A DNA stretch of 64,000 bases, taken from NCBI GenBank assembly GCA_013339765.2, contig CM023457.1, positions 45,124,144 to 45,188,143 on the forward strand. The letters are read 5' to 3'. Each line of letters begins with the position of its first letter. Position 1 is the first letter of the stretch. A program made the translations under genes and the position numbers. Below are positions 1 through 11,649 of the stretch, piece after piece. The notes under the pieces are model-generated. The model ran no database searches. It had not been told where the DNA came from and saw only the letters and a list, made by a program, of their open reading frames with translations. The DNA comes from Haemaphysalis longicornis. Taxonomy: Eukaryota > Arthropoda > Arachnida > Ixodida > Ixodidae.

Positions 1-574
1 GTTCAAATTGGAGCTTTAAGTGCAATGGAAGCCATGCCTTTTGTATAAAGCGAGAAATGAATACCCAAATTCTGCAGAGCGGCAGATGTAGAATTTATTT
101 CCGCTGAAACTCTGACTCTCCGAACGCTTTCGGCGCCCGGGAAAGATACCTAAATTGACATAACTGAAACTTGCTAACTCCCAAAACCGAACAGCATTTA
201 CGTGAAGATTTATGAGCTTCTAAAAGAGATTGCGGTAAAATTTGCAGTGAATTTTCGAGAAATCTCCAGGGAAAAAGCTTTAAACAGGGAATTTCTGAAC
301 CTGGAAATTGGAGTTTTCCTCTGGACTACGGAACAAGAATGTCCACGTATTTTAAACAACAGTAGCCTTGCTCTTATCATCACATACTGCCTTTCAAATA
401 GCACGTCATCAGTATGCCCGTATACGGCACGTTGGGTTCTGTTTGTCGCACAGCAGCAGCGGCTTTTTAAGGTGCCATGCTCATCGCGACCTTTCTGCGC
501 AACATTCGTAACATGCAATTTACGTAAGCGTTATCGCGCTAACCGGATATCAACAGATTGGACTCCCACACGTG
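1..574. other. No recognisable gene
   Basis: I see no conserved protein motif, RNA gene or repeat structure here. The two longest reading frames (202-693 plus, 210-518 minus) overlap each other and read as random composition. The tandem F-box segment described below begins at its right edge. Confidence 0.5.
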
Positions 575-1441
575 AAGCCAAGGGCGCCAATAAAGGGAAG
601 CTTCTGGGTAATTTCATAACAACAGTCAAGACGAGCATTTTAGGCTGCGAGAGCGACAAGCCCGCTGTCGTTCGTATTATTTCCGACCACTGAAAACGGC
701 ATGGAGAAATCAGAGCATTCTTCACGGCTTTCTATACGCCTTGTCTCAGTGTTGTTCCTGTAGACTGTTTGCACGGCACTCTAGCAGGCAGTGGGATATA
801 CCACGTTTAGAAATCACGACTCCTTTGTCGATGTCCTAGCTTGAGCTAACAGGAATCTTTATCAGGGAAAGTGGCAAAGCAAACAGTGAATTCTTTTCTG
901 GAGTGGGGTGCCATAACCGCATGCACACACTTATCGATAACAGCGAGACACACGGCCTAGCTCGCACCATCAACAAAATGGTTCTGGTCTGGTGCGAACG
1001 GGTAAAGAGCGCCGACATGCTTCTTGCTCGGTGGCGCAAGGCCACTAAATTGCGAAAACAATAAATAGTAATCGCCTCTTTACTAAGGACGAAGCCGACA
1101 TAATAGCGAGCTGTATTTTAAGAGCACGCAGAAGATCAGCGCATGTACGGAAAGTTCGGCCGTGGAAGCCACATGTATGACGCCACATGTATCGGAGGCT
1201 GCTCGTTCCTTTCTCTTATACTTTGTATTCCCATTTATGCCATACAGTGCTTTCGAAGCCAGCGATAACGGAGTGCCCCTAAGCGCAGTTACAAAAAAAA
1301 CTGGAATTGATAGCTCAATGTTTCTTGCGCCTCCGTCTCGATTGTGTGCATCTAGCCTCTGTGTCTGCACATGCGCATGGAAGCGTCATACGAAACGGAC
1401 CGTGAACATTTCAGACTCTGCATTGAAACAGTCGGATAAAG

Positions 1442-3291
1442 ATGGCCGGAGCGCTTTACAACTACGATTACGCCAGTCTTCCGTGCAATGTCTGGCTCCG
1501 AATCTTTTCCTACGTGGACACCGATACGCTGCTTGCCATCGAAGCCACTGCGTCCTGCTTTAGTACCATCGTCAGAGACGAACGCCTTGCTGCTAACGTA
1601 GTGTGCGCTCCAAGTTCCGACAAAATTACGCTACAGCGGTTCTTCGCGAAGCTCGTTATGCACAAGGTGAAGATTCTCGACGTGTCCAACTGCATAGTGG
1701 CCGCACCAGACGTCATCCTCTCCTGGATAGGAACGTGCTATACACTCACGGAGCTCCGCTGCGTCAACTGCCCCACTTCCCTACACTGGCTTGCTGATAG
1801 TCCTGATGGAACGGCTGCCTCATCTTCAGTGCATAGACTGGTCTTTCTTCGGGGAGAACTTCAGTGACGACATGTTTCGCGTCATGGCTCGGTACAACCA
1901 GAGCCCTATACCGCAGTTGCGCAGCATGTACGTGGAAGTGGCCTGTCACGGCGCGGACAACCACGCACTCCTGAGCTTCCTACTTAAGCGTTGCTATGTG
2001 CTTCAGAAGTTGCACCTCCACGCCCTCTACGCTGACTTCACTGAAGCCACAGCCCTGTGTGTCGGTGCTGCGACGTTCACTAAATCCTCGGACCCTACCT
2101 TGATTTATTCGACTGAGCTTGATGCTGTACAGGGAAAGCCGAGGTTTTTTTACTTCGTTCGTCCGTTTGATGCAGGTGCAGTCGAACTACTTGCCCGGCA
2201 GGATCGTGTGGGGCAACATGGTATTCCTCAGAGCGTACAGCGCCTGCGCCACTTCCTCGCACACCGACGCGGTGCCTCTTCGTTTCAAGCAAGTAGTCGT
2301 GGCACTGCACAACGAAGTCGGTGTTGAAGATACGTTGTGGCAAGCGGCGATAGAGATGACTTGGACGCATATAGAAGCGCTCACGCTCACCTTATTACCA
2401 TTTGCTGATTCAGACACCCCTACCAGCGCCGGCCCCTACTTCACGATACCACTTAGAACATTCATTAGTTCCTTCCCAGTTCTCGCAGAGCTTAACCTGA
2501 ACTCGTTTCATTTCAGCGGTGGCGTGGACTTCTGCAGCATCCTTGCAGCGGTACCCATGAGTCTTCGAGCGCTGTCACTCGCGCCATGCGGCATCAACCG
2601 GAAGACGTCTTTCATAAACTTGACAAAGGTGTCATCAAAGCTCGAGGAACTGGACGTCAGAATGAACTCTGACAATGTTTCATCACACTGCGACTCCTGT
2701 AGCCAGCTTTTCCGAGTGCGTGAAGACCATGCCGCAATTCTTCAACAGGACAGTACACTCAGACGCTTTACCCTTTGCGGGGTTCTGAAAGTGCATTCCC
2801 TCGACTTCATCGCCAGTCTCCGCCTTTCTGAGATCCGGCTTTCCTTCATGCCTTGGCATACAATTGGCCAGACACGGAGCATCGGCGATCTTCTGAGCTG
2901 CAACGACAATTTGCGGTCCCTCGTTCTGCGAGACTATTCGCTGTTTCGGGGACTTCAGTTCTATCAGCAAATCCTTGATGCCGTCCGCCACCTAAATCAT
3001 CTCAGCCTCGACGTGACCATGCCGTCGGAGAACTGGGAAGTGTGGGCCTTTTTTGACCACATGACTGCTCGACTTCCAGCCTTGGAGACTCTTCACTTGC
3101 ACTACGTCAGTGGCGATAACACTCTGCGGACAGTGACTTGGTTGCGGCAACAAGCCTGGCACCGGGAAGCAAGTCAAGAAGGTCTATATCCTGTTGGAGC
3201 ACTGTTGGCGGACAGGCCATGCATTGGCTGTTCGATGGCAACTTTTATTGGCCTGGCCAAGCCACGCCATCACAGAAAGAACTGCTTGTAG
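1442..3291 (+). pseudogene. F-box/LRR-like gene, copy 1, two frameshifts
   Basis: A single-exon gene encodes an F-box at residues 11-55 (start MAGALYNYDYASLP, then NVWLRI) and an LRR-like body, ending KPRHHRKNCL and stop. The ATG at 1442 matches the start of both other copies. Compared with copies 2 and 3, an extra base lies near 1775 (after RCVNCP). A seventh T lies in the run near 2147, where copy 2 has six. Each pushes the frame by +1, so the protein is spread over three frames (1442-1775, 1776-2146, 2147-3291). The rest of the sequence is well preserved. A recent pseudogene or assembly error in homopolymers are both possible. F-box proteins normally bring substrates to SCF (SKP1-CUL1) ubiquitin ligases. 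No substrate can be inferred. Confidence 0.8.
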
Positions 3292-3806
3292 ACAATTTTC
3301 GCATAACTTTCCGACAAGTATTTTTTATTTGAACAGCATGCACACGTTTTTATCGCCGCATTGACAACTGGGAAGCACACTAGAGCCGTGGTCAGCACAA
3401 TGCATGCGCGTCAAACTCTTTAATTTCTTTATTGAATTGCTATACTGATCTTGCATTCAGAAGTACAGCATTGTGTTGTTTTCATACAACTGAAGTCCTC
3501 CCGCCGCTAAGTAGTTCTTAGCAAGTGTAGCCGATATCTCCTTTGTACTTTCGTTGCACGGGTGCCAGGAATTTGGCATAATTGTCTGATTTCACTTCTA
3601 TGTGGAAATTGTGTAACACTTTTATCTTGCCGTGACGGACACTTTGCTATATCTTCTTTGGCATAGCGCCGAGTGCGTATTTTACGATCTGCTCTTTACC
3701 AAAGTACCAATCGTTCTGCTATCGCAGGCACGTGGTGCAGGCTTCCGTTATAAGAGAACAAAAATGTAAATGAATGCGCCACGCTTCTTTATCCGTGTTC
3801 ACTTGA

Positions 3807-3812
3807 AATAAA
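3807..3812 (+). promoter_or_regulatory. Poly(A) signal of F-box copy 1
   Basis: An AATAAA hexamer lies about 515 bp after the stop codon, in a block conserved in all three copies ('aataaa' then 'gcctta' or close variants). Equivalent hexamers lie at 15979 and 28815. Conservation across paralogues supports it as the real 3' processing signal. Confidence 0.6.
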
Positions 3813-4204
3813 AAGCCTTAATGAATTGTTGTTTCAGTGACGTTCCTCAGCAGTAAATGTGCATAAGTGCGTAAGAATTGGTAACCATCTCTTTACAACT
3901 ATATATAAACGTGCCAACAAGTCACGTTTTATTGGGTTCTGGCAGCGCAAATCTGGGCTTCCACTTCTTTTTGCGTGCGAATGCCGATGCAATGCCAAGC
4001 AACGTACCCGAAAACTAGGCTGCATGCAAGTTTCAAACTCATTTGTACGGAGGTCAAAGCGGCTAGTGCTTTCGTACTCAGCGTTGCTAGGGCGCAAAGC
4101 CCTCCAAAAAAAGGTCTATTGCTAAACAGTTCACCTCTAACCAGCCGAGGAAATTTTCGTGTCCGCGTAAGCGGAAAAGTCTTCGGGTAAATAAAACCTA
4201 GTAC

Positions 4205-4290
4205 TGGCACAACCAGAAATCGAACCCGGACCTGCATAGAAAAGCGGACCGAGAGCCTTTTGCCTTAGCCACTAAGCTACGCCCACACCA
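4205..4290 (-). repeat. tRNA-like sequence, degenerate
   Basis: On the minus strand a box A-like 'tagcttagtggc' is followed by box B-like 'gggttcgattt' at tRNA spacing. The 5' and 3' ends do not pair as an acceptor stem, so this is a tRNA-derived repeat rather than a working tRNA. The same stretch occurs in copy 2 (about 17197-17285), so it was present before the duplication. Confidence 0.5.
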
Positions 4291-4992
4291 GAAGGCGAGG
4301 GACACGGTGTACTCAACGAGCACACAGCGGCGGGTCTAACACCTGCCCGCTTTGAAAGCCATTGTGAAGGGCAAACCGCGTAATGTATGATAACGGCATT
4401 CACGTGGTTTGGATTAGCGGCAGACTCAACAGCGCCTGGGAAAGTGTCAGGGGCATGGCGGCGACGGACGAAACCAAAGCGCAGGTGGGGCAGTAAGTGA
4501 GCTATAGCCGAGCACTCCGTCCTCCTCCTCACCATTCGAAGACGCTCCCCTCCGTTATCTTTCTTCCGTCGCTACTGCGTTTGGTCGTCTCTGGGTTCAC
4601 TCCTTGTAGAGCCATGTATGTGAATTCAGCTCCCGTCGCATGGATTCGTCATGAATGTCGTCACAGCTTCGCAGTCCAACCACCTTCACAGCGTGGATTG
4701 GAAAATCGATAGGTCGGAAAATCAACAGGTCCGTGCTTGGGCGTATAAATTCCCGAAAGCTGCCGCTTCCGATCATGCAGCCGCCTCCATTCCCGTGTCA
4801 AATTCCATATCACGCGTATGCGCACATATGGTATGTGCAGACTACCGACTCAACAGCCGTATCGTAATCTATGAACGTAAAAAAATGGCGTGTCACGCAG
4901 TTCGGTTGGCCGAGACGTGAAATGCATCATTTTTTTAATTATTATGACAGTTGCGGCAACAGTATGAATTCGGCGTTTACGGTGGCCAGTTT

Positions 4993-5395
4993 AAACATGC
5001 ACTCTTAAAAAAAAGTTCGGGGCAGTCACTAATGGAATACTAACAAGTTACTTGTCCCAGTATAAACTAGGTAATTAGTAACTGGAGGTAGTAAATGTAG
5101 CACTAGTCAGGGTTACTAACTGAAGCAGGCAGTAAGCACAACTACCTCCACTAGTAAAGTCCCAGCGATAGCACTCTTCTGAGCTACATGCGTTTACTAA
5201 CTGGCCATGCACAACCTAGTCATAAGTGCGACATTAAATAAGTGCATACTACTTCCTACACTCAGTTAATTTCCTAACCATGCAGTCGTTAGTGGCAGAG
5301 CCTACGTACAAAACCGCGGGGTAGTAAGGTTCGTAAGGAATTAATAAATACGGCCGTTACTACCTTTCTACGGCCTTTTTTATTAAGAGTGTGCA
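4993..5395 (+). mobile_element. MITE-like element with short inverted ends
   Basis: The left end 'gcactcttaaaaaaaa' and right end 'ttattaagagtgtgc' are near-perfect inverted repeats. The interior is non-coding and full of 'actaac' and 'agtaac' words. A second copy in inverse orientation lies at about 20010-20372, sharing the 'gggacaagtaacttgttagt' region. I cannot assign the superfamily. Confidence 0.65.
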
Positions 5396-5409
5396 CGAGT
5401 TGAGAGTCA

Positions 5410-5715
5410 AGGGAGGGCAAAAGGCATGAAACCTATAGCTGCGCGTTCGCGCGCAGCTATAGGTTTCATGCCCTTTCTGATGAGATGTTGTGCTCACAGA
5501 AGATTTGAACGCGGCCGTCCAACGGACCAATGTGGCCTGTCCGGTATTCTCAAACGTCGAGCGCATTGGCTTGGTGTGTTACGCAAACGACGCGGGAGTG
5601 AAACAGACAGCTCCATCTTTGTCCGCTACAACAGAGCTCCGGTTATTCCATGTTTATTTCTGTTAATTGGATAGAGCGTATGCTGAATCGCAAATTACAA
5701 ACAAACTTGTTTTGT
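5410..5715 (+). repeat. Dispersed repeat, copy also at 8370-8670
   Basis: From 'catgccctttctgatg' to 'atcgcaaattacaaacaaac' this matches 8370-8670. A partial third copy lies at about 7845-7985. The stretches at 7640-7985 and 8200-8540 also match each other as a local tandem. All are non-coding. The left edge of this copy carries the hairpin at 5423-5472. Confidence 0.65.
5423..5472. repeat. Perfect 23-bp hairpin with TTCG loop
   Basis: The left arm at 5423-5445 is the exact reverse complement of the right arm at 5450-5472, around a 4-nt loop TTCG. The related copies near 7860 and 8390 contain only the right-arm sequence. The left arm therefore looks like a templated inverted copy of the right arm. 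Confidence 0.95.
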
Positions 5716-5899
5716 GCACACCGTAGACTGCGTCCAGCTACTCAGGTCATCCTTCTTCACAGAGTGGAAGGGCACTATTTTTCCCCTCGCCAGCACGGGT
5801 GCCTCTTTGACAAGTTGCGCAGTCGGCTGCTAACAGCGGTACTGCCGTGATCAGATGATTGCGAAAAATATATCGCAGCACGGATGGGCGTAAAAAATG

Positions 5900-7640
5900 C
5901 ACTGATGATTAGTACACTACCTAATGCGAAGTTTGGGCGCAGTGCGACCTGCAGTCTTCTCGGTCACGGCGCATATCTTGTGCGTCTGAGGAAGTGATCG
6001 TGTGATCGGCGAACGCGCGCCTGCTCGCGCTACTCTGTGTTCGAAACTCCCCCGCAAATGTCACGTGGTTCGGATTAGCCAGGCATGGGAGAGCAGCCAG
6101 CATGGTGTTGAAAATCATGTTCGAACCTTCCGCGCAAATTACACGTGGTTTGGATAAGCGGCTAAGGGAACACCGTTGGGGGAAAGTATCAGGGGGATTA
6201 TCCTTTGTGGCTGTCACAAACCCCCGTTGCCCGCTCGCGCAAACAAAGAAGGGGTGACAACAATTATTTCTATTTGCAGGGTGGCCGGCCCGTGCGTGTG
6301 CACGTGTGCCGAAGTAGGTGGAGTGAAAGAGAGGGTACAGGGGTGCACGAGTGCGTTTTAAACTATACAGATTTTACTATGCACAAGATGGAGAGATTAG
6401 ATGGGGACAGACAACGCTTGATGAGGAAAAAAACAGTTGTACATGGATATCGGCTTTGTGCGTGTAGGCGCTAAGCCGGGGGCGCTAAGGCATTACTACA
6501 GGCGCCAAGCGGGCACTACAATGTGCGCACTTGCGTGCATGTCGACTAACGCATGGCGTTAACTAGACAAATGACAACCCCCCCCCCCAAAAAAATATTA
6601 CACAATAGGGGAATATCGAGACACAGAGGCTTACATCATAACACTACTCAAAAACAACAACTAAAACCGTAGCAGGTACGAAAGCTCTACGCGACACAGG
6701 AAAAACTAGGAGGAGGCATACGTCTTAACCCTAGGAAAGGCAATGGGTAACCGCGGGCGGAACGTCACGGCAGACGGAAATGACGGAAAGTCACGGCGAA
6801 GTCGAGTCGGCTTCGCCGAGCAGCCGCTAACGTTTTTCGGGGATCCGGGGTGCGGAGTCAGGTCAGCCTTGAGACCCGCGATGACGAGGCGAACTTGATC
6901 CCGTAGATCAGGCGCTGGTCGTTCCGCCGCGGGCCTACCGACAGACACCCGCTAAGGCCGCGTCACCCCCGGGACCCTTCCCAGCGTCTTGCACGTTCGC
7001 AAATCTCCAGTCGACTGCCCCAAGCTGCCGCTCGCACCCCCTTAAACAAACTTCGCCCGGTCGCCCGACTGGCCGGCACTTTCGTCCCCCTGTCCCGTTC
7101 CGCACCTTTGTTTCCCTGGGCCCTCGCCACCACGCGGCATGCTGGGCTGCTCGCCTGATTGTGACGTCGCCTTCCCGGAATCGAAGACGCTGCGAGCGAG
7201 ACTGTTACGACGCCGTTATTGCCCTCTTCGGAGCAGCGACAATGAAAGGCAGGAGAAAGAAAAAAACAAACGCCGGAAAAGTGGACGGGGTCACTCAGGT
7301 GCCGAAGCGCGACGAAAAATGGCCGTACCCTGCTGGGGAAGCCGTCATGTCGGCCGCCTGAACGAAAAAATTGAGGCCTGGCCGGCCGTTTGTGACAGTG
7401 GCAACGCATGAAGTGTGACGTCGAGGCAGTCAGAGAGATGACGCCATAGCCGCGCCTAGTGCCCTCCTCCTCACCCTTCGCCAGACGCTCCTCTCCGTTT
7501 TCTTTCTTTCGTCGCTGCTGCTTTCGCTCACTCGGTTACGCGGACATAGACGCCGCCCATAAGAAACCAAGCTAACGGCTGGCAAAGGGCTGCACCCTAA
7601 AACGACCGAAACACCCCGCCGCCGCTGAACAATAAGCTGC
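5900..7640. other. GC-rich non-genic stretch with diverged repeat pieces
   Basis: Short blocks resemble the distal part of the F-box segments. One example is 'cacgtggtttggat' with 'agtatcagggg' at about 6050-6200. Another is 'ccctcctcctcac' with 'cagacgctcctctccg' at about 7460-7500, compared with 4520-4560. A poly-C/poly-A run lies near 6580. A 148-codon minus frame (6963-7409) shows no domain and sits in GC-rich sequence where long open frames arise by chance. Confidence 0.45.
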
Positions 7641-9047
7641 CTACATTTCCGCTCAAATTCTAACTCGCCCAGTAGCTGCGAATCCTTTCTGGTTGAACAG
7701 CAACTTACGCATCTTGAACGGCGGCGTGAGCCAATAACTCTTCATCAGCTTAAAAGGCCTTCCGAGCAACATTTTCGCTGGTGTCTTTCAATTCTAAGTA
7801 TGTGCCATCACCAGCTGTCTGTTTATGCGTGCATGGTTTTAGGGTGGAAGGAAGGGGCGTGAACGCACAGCTAGGCTTCATGCCGCTACCGATGAAATGC
7901 TGGTTGTGCTAATTAGATATTAAACCGCCTAAACGCCTGAATGGGCTTTGTCGGCTTTCCTCCTTTATCGGGTGGTTCCGGTCTAGGTTGGTGTGTTCAT
8001 AGACCGTAAGGTGCCTACGAAGGGGAAGGGAAACGGACAGTCACATGTTGGTACGTGATAATAGAGTTCAAAGGTTTCCAAGTCTTTATTGGATGGATGC
8101 ATGTCGTTCGTTTGGACGAAGCAGGGCTAGAATTGAAGAAGCGTCGGCCCGAACAAAAGCGCGACTGGGCGCGAAAACAAAGAAAATGTGCTGCCGCCAT
8201 AGTTACCGCCTCCAGCTCGTGGATCATCGGCGAATCCCTCCCGGATGAACTGCACCTTGCCCGCTGGGAACGCCGGCGTGAGCCGATATCACTTCTTTCA
8301 GGGGGACATTTTCTACCGCGTCTGTCACTTCTAAGCACCCGCAAAGACCGCACAGCTCTGTAGTGGAGGGGGGACGGAGGCGTTCACGTGCAGATATGTT
8401 TCGTGCCTGTACTGATGGAAGACGTGTCCGTTGTCCTGCGGAGAGGTTTAAATGCGGACGTTAAACGGCCTAGTGGGACCTGTCCAGTGTCCTTAGTGGC
8501 AGAGCAGACTTGGTTGGTGTGTTACACAAACAGTCGGATGATTACGACGCGGGAGAGACACAGGCAGCTCCATGTTTGTCCGCAAGAACAAAACTTGGGT
8601 CCTTCGAAGATTGATTCAGCTAATTGGCTAGGAAGTATGTTCCATCGCAAATTACAAACAAACCCCCGCACTCAGCACGTTGAGTAATCTTAGTGACGGT
8701 ATTGGCGACACCGCGGACCCTGAGCCCCAAAACATAAGCTGTAGTCAACCGTAGCGGTGTGTTTATAGGTGGAGGGTGAGAAACCACGTACGGTGACCGT
8801 CGGAGCCCAGGTCAAGCTCCGGCGGATGGGCTTCCTGTCTGTTTACCGGGCAGGGGGCTCCGGGACGAATCTCGCTATAAGGGTAACCCGAACGAAGCAA
8901 GTACTCCCGTCCCCTGCTTTTATGCTATAGCATATGGTATCTTCAACCCCCCCCCCCCCCCCAAACGTGATCAGTCCCTGAAAAGGGGCCGCACCGAAGT
9001 ATCATTTCCGCCACTTCCAGCCATCCGTTTCCGAAGCCGGATAGCTA

Positions 9048-10310
9048 TCCCCGCTTCTTGATTGTTGCATCTCTTGACAAGTCAAAACCTATCTCGTCCC
9101 AGTCAGTGTTTCTTATCACTAAATTCCTTGAAGGCATCCTGGGCAAGTCTTTCGAAAGCAGGAAACTCAGAACCGGCGAAGTCCTGGTCAAGGTTAACAC
9201 TCACCAGCAAGCCACAAGCCTCCTGACCAGAATCGCATGGCAGATCTGGACATCAGAGTCACACCCTACCGTAGCCTCGATACCTCTCTGGGTGTGATTT
9301 CTGAGCCATATCTGATAAATGATATGGAAGCCGATCTGCTCGAAGGCCTGAAAGGCCAGGGTATGACGGCAGTGAGGCGCATCACCATGTGGCGAGATCA
9401 TGAGCAAATCGTAACAAAGCACATAATCTTGACATTTGACAGTTACACACTTCCAGAATCCATCAAAGCAGATTTCATTCATTGTTTCGTCCGGCCGTAC
9501 ATACCGAGCCCGCGGCGCTGTTTCAAGTTCCAAAGGTTCGAGCATGGCACCACCTCCTGTCGTGGCAAACCAACGTGTCCAAAATGTTCATCACAAAATC
9601 ATGACACGGCTAACTGCAAGGCTCAACAATTATTCTTCAGCAACTGTCGTGGACCTCATGCTGCATACTCCCGCACGTGTGAAATGTTCAAGGTGGAAAG
9701 AAAATCTTCAACCTCAAAGTCACCGAAAACATCGCCTTCCCAGAAGCGCAGAAGAGGTTTGCCTCTTTCCCTCTCGAGAAGTACGCCGACGCAGCTCACC
9801 GGGGTGCGGAGCGGCGTCTGGTTTTGGTGGGGACCCAGTACCGCGAGTCTGACTTGGTCTCGCCCCCACCACCCCCCCACCCCTGGGTTGCATCAGGCAG
9901 CCCAACCCGTCACCGCACTGCTTGCTGAAGCAGCAGCGGCTGTGGTGCCAACCATTTCCGTCGGGACCGATGCCGCTCCCGCGCCTGCCTCCCCGTCCTC
10001 CAGTACATTGGAAGGTGCCGAGGGGATGGACACCGGGGGCCCCGCATCAGCTCCCACCGCCACCGCACCGCCCGTGCCATCTCTGGAGCCCCCGACGCCC
10101 GCGGTGGTGGCGGCTCAAATGAAGGGCCCCCGAAGGGAGGCTAAGTCCAGGGGGCCCGGTCCGTCGGGCACCCCCCTGACACCTGACGAGATGGATGTCG
10201 GGCCGTTCCTGCCTGCAACGCATCGCAAGGACCGGCCTCCGACGTCCAGGCCAACAGAAAGGCCCAAAAAGCCCAATCCCAGAATAACAGCCCCAAAAGA
10301 CAATACATGA
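9048..10310 (+). pseudogene. LINE ORF1 (gag-like) protein, frameshifted
   Basis: The N-terminal part (IVASLDKSKPISSQS, then KLRTGEVLVKVNTHQQAT) is open in one frame to about 9238. It continues in the next frame (GVISEPYLIN, then GMTAVRRITMWRDHEQI and LPESIKADFIHCFVRPYIP). A cluster of three zinc knuckles follows at about 9518-9690. The first has lost a cysteine (CFKFQRFEHGTTSC where copy B reads CFKC). The second, CPKCSSQNHDTANC, is intact. The third has lost its first cysteine. The C-terminal third is rich in proline and alanine. The family is the RNA-binding nucleoprotein of I/Jockey LINEs. Confidence 0.75.
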
Positions 10311-10639
10311 ACACACGCACACACAGTCCAGTCGTCCTTAAATGTACATAATGTGAACAGACACCATTATTTAGCGGAACACCGGAGGCCTCCTTAAAAA
10401 GGCGGTGGACAGATTCGCATGCAAACTTTTTCTATTTTTCTCTTGAAAGAAGGTTTCTAGAATGGGGGCGGTACTTAGAATCGCAAAAATACGGCTTTAA
10501 AGTGAAATTAACGCCTCTTTCCGCAGAAGGAAACATCGTTGTGGATGCTGTTGTTGTCGCAGTTTTAATTGTTGACCAGTCAATAAAATTGCCTCCTCTG
10601 TGAAAACCTACTAAAAATTATAAGTATAGTGAACAAGGT

Positions 10640-10949
10640 GTCACTTTAAAAAGACATCCCCCTCGCGAGGGGCACGATCAAATGCACAGCATTTCCGAGG
10701 GGGTGCGCCGGCAAGTCGTATCTCTTGATTGCGGGACCCGTGTCGCCATCTTTTGGAGGCGCGGGACAACTTGTGGCGCTTTCGAAACAAACGAGAAATG
10801 AGTGAAGGATATAAGGCGCGTTCGGTGCGTCGAAATGTGTGTCGGTTTCGTGGCTCGGTCGGTAGGGCGCCGGGCACCTTGCGTTCCGCCCGCGGCGTCA
10901 TGGGTTCGAAACCGGGCGCCGGAGACTGTTATTTTATTTCTTCCTGGCT
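10640..10949 (+). repeat. tRNA-derived SINE or tRNA-like insertion
   Basis: A good internal RNA polymerase III promoter is visible: box A 'tggctcggtcgg' at 10851-10862 and box B 'ggttcgaaacc' at 10903-10913, about 40 nt apart. The flanks do not form a full tRNA cloverleaf that I can see. It interrupts LINE copy A, so it arrived later. A poly-C/G hairpin ('ccccctcgcgagggg') lies near 10660. Confidence 0.55.
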
Positions 10950-11017
10950 GCGGACTACGACAAGGCGCGCATGCGGACTACGACAAGACGCGCATGCGGA
11001 CTACGACAAGGCACGCC
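10950..11017 (+). repeat. 23-bp minisatellite, three units
   Basis: The unit starts 'gcggactacgacaaggcgcg' and is repeated at 10950, 10973 and 10996 with one or two substitutions. It directly follows the tRNA-like stretch. Confidence 0.9.
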
Positions 11018-11444
11018 AACGCCGCGTGACATTGTGAGTTACTAAAATGCTATGCATTTAAAATCTTGATGTTTACGAGATGCTGCATGCTAACCAGCCA
11101 AGCGTCATGTGTCTCCAAGAAACACACTTCAATCCCAAACAAACAAATTTCGTAAATAGGTACAGGCGGGAACTTAATATTCCGGACCACGCGAGCGCGT
11201 TGCAAAAGCCACCGATGCGCACTCTGGAGGCCTGGCGCCTGTCGTCGAGACCATCGCGGCGCGCATGCGCGTCCTTTTTTACTCGCAGGCACGCTGATCT
11301 AGCTTCCTGCAGCGGTACTGCGATGGTTACCGAAGCGCCGTTGAGCGACGCTTCTGTAGCATATATTTATTCCCGATGGAACATTTGCAGCCTATTATAA
11401 CGATTGCGCTTGCTTTGGCGCAAGTGCTCCTAGAGTCCTGATAA

Positions 11445-11648
11445 ATGATTACGCGGAAATTGTTGTCTGGTATTTTTTTGTTTTGTGCTTTATTGTTTAT
11501 ACACGATGTGGCTAGCGGCTTCCGAACGGTGTCGCCGAATGAAGCTTGTATGAAGCAGAACCGCAGGGTGCCGTGCTATCGACAACGAATTGCCGGCGAG
11601 ATGAATGGCGAGCATGTATTCATCGTCTTTATTTCGTGTGCTACTTGA
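11445..11648 (+). CDS. Candidate small secreted peptide (67 aa) or first exon
   Basis: The ATG at 11445 opens a frame whose start, MITRKLLSGIFLFCALLF then IHDVASG, is a textbook signal peptide: a basic n-region, a hydrophobic core and a small-residue cleavage site. The predicted mature part begins FRTVSPNEAC and has two cysteines nine residues apart (C35, C44) plus a late one. A TATA-like 'atatatttat' lies at about 11361, roughly 85 bp before the ATG. The last 13 residues are hydrophobic and could be read-through into an intron, although I see no strong donor. I recognise no family. Arthropods that feed on blood encode many such short secreted peptides, but that link is inference only. Confidence 0.35.
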   Translation: MITRKLLSGIFLFCALLFIHDVASGFRTVSPNEACMKQNRRVPCYRQRIAGEMNGEHVFIVFISCAT

Positions 11649-11649
11649 C

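Larger units (their letters stand above)
575..4707 (+). repeat. Tandem segmental duplication, copy 1 (F-box segment)
   Basis: This stretch aligns with 12331-17697 almost from end to end. The first shared words are 'aagggcgccaataaag' and the last are 'ccaccttcacagcgtgg'. The shared part covers the 5' flank, the F-box gene, its poly(A) signal region, a tRNA-like stretch on the minus strand (about 4205-4290) and a further 400 bp. Copy 2 differs mainly by two inserted mobile elements. Copy 3 (from about 25500) shares the gene and nearer flanks but is more diverged. The order and orientation fit unequal crossing-over. I inferred the borders by eye. Confidence 0.85.
8697..11175 (+). mobile_element. 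I/Jockey-type LINE copy A, interrupted and 3'-truncated
   Basis: The 5' leader (about 8697-9040) matches the leader of LINE copy B at 30868-31145: 'cataagctgt', 'gtcggagcc', 'gtcaagctccgg' and a shared 'ccgaagta/caa' end. ORF1 (about 9048-10310) follows. The start of an apurinic-type endonuclease (QPSVMCLQETHFNP, about 11090-11145) is then recognisable. About 700 bp of foreign sequence with a tRNA-derived SINE separates ORF1 from ORF2. No reverse transcriptase remains. It is not active as written. Confidence 0.75.

Noticed and set aside
4205..4290. A functional tRNA gene
   Set aside because: Box A and box B words exist, but the acceptor arms do not pair, and the copy in segment 2 has changed in the same parts. 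tRNA-derived repeat is the better reading.
6963..7409. 148-codon minus frame
   Set aside because: It is in GC-rich DNA where stops are rare, opposes other frames, and has no recognisable domain.
9700..10310. Proline-rich host protein
   Set aside because: It is continuous with the LINE ORF1 zinc-knuckle frame, and the corresponding part of copy B is similar in style.
10851..10925. A functional tRNA gene
   Set aside because: Promoter boxes are good, but I cannot fold a convincing cloverleaf. It sits as an insertion inside a LINE, so SINE is more likely.
10950..11017. CRISPR-like array
   Set aside because: The 23-bp units are directly adjacent with no spacers, and the host is a eukaryote.
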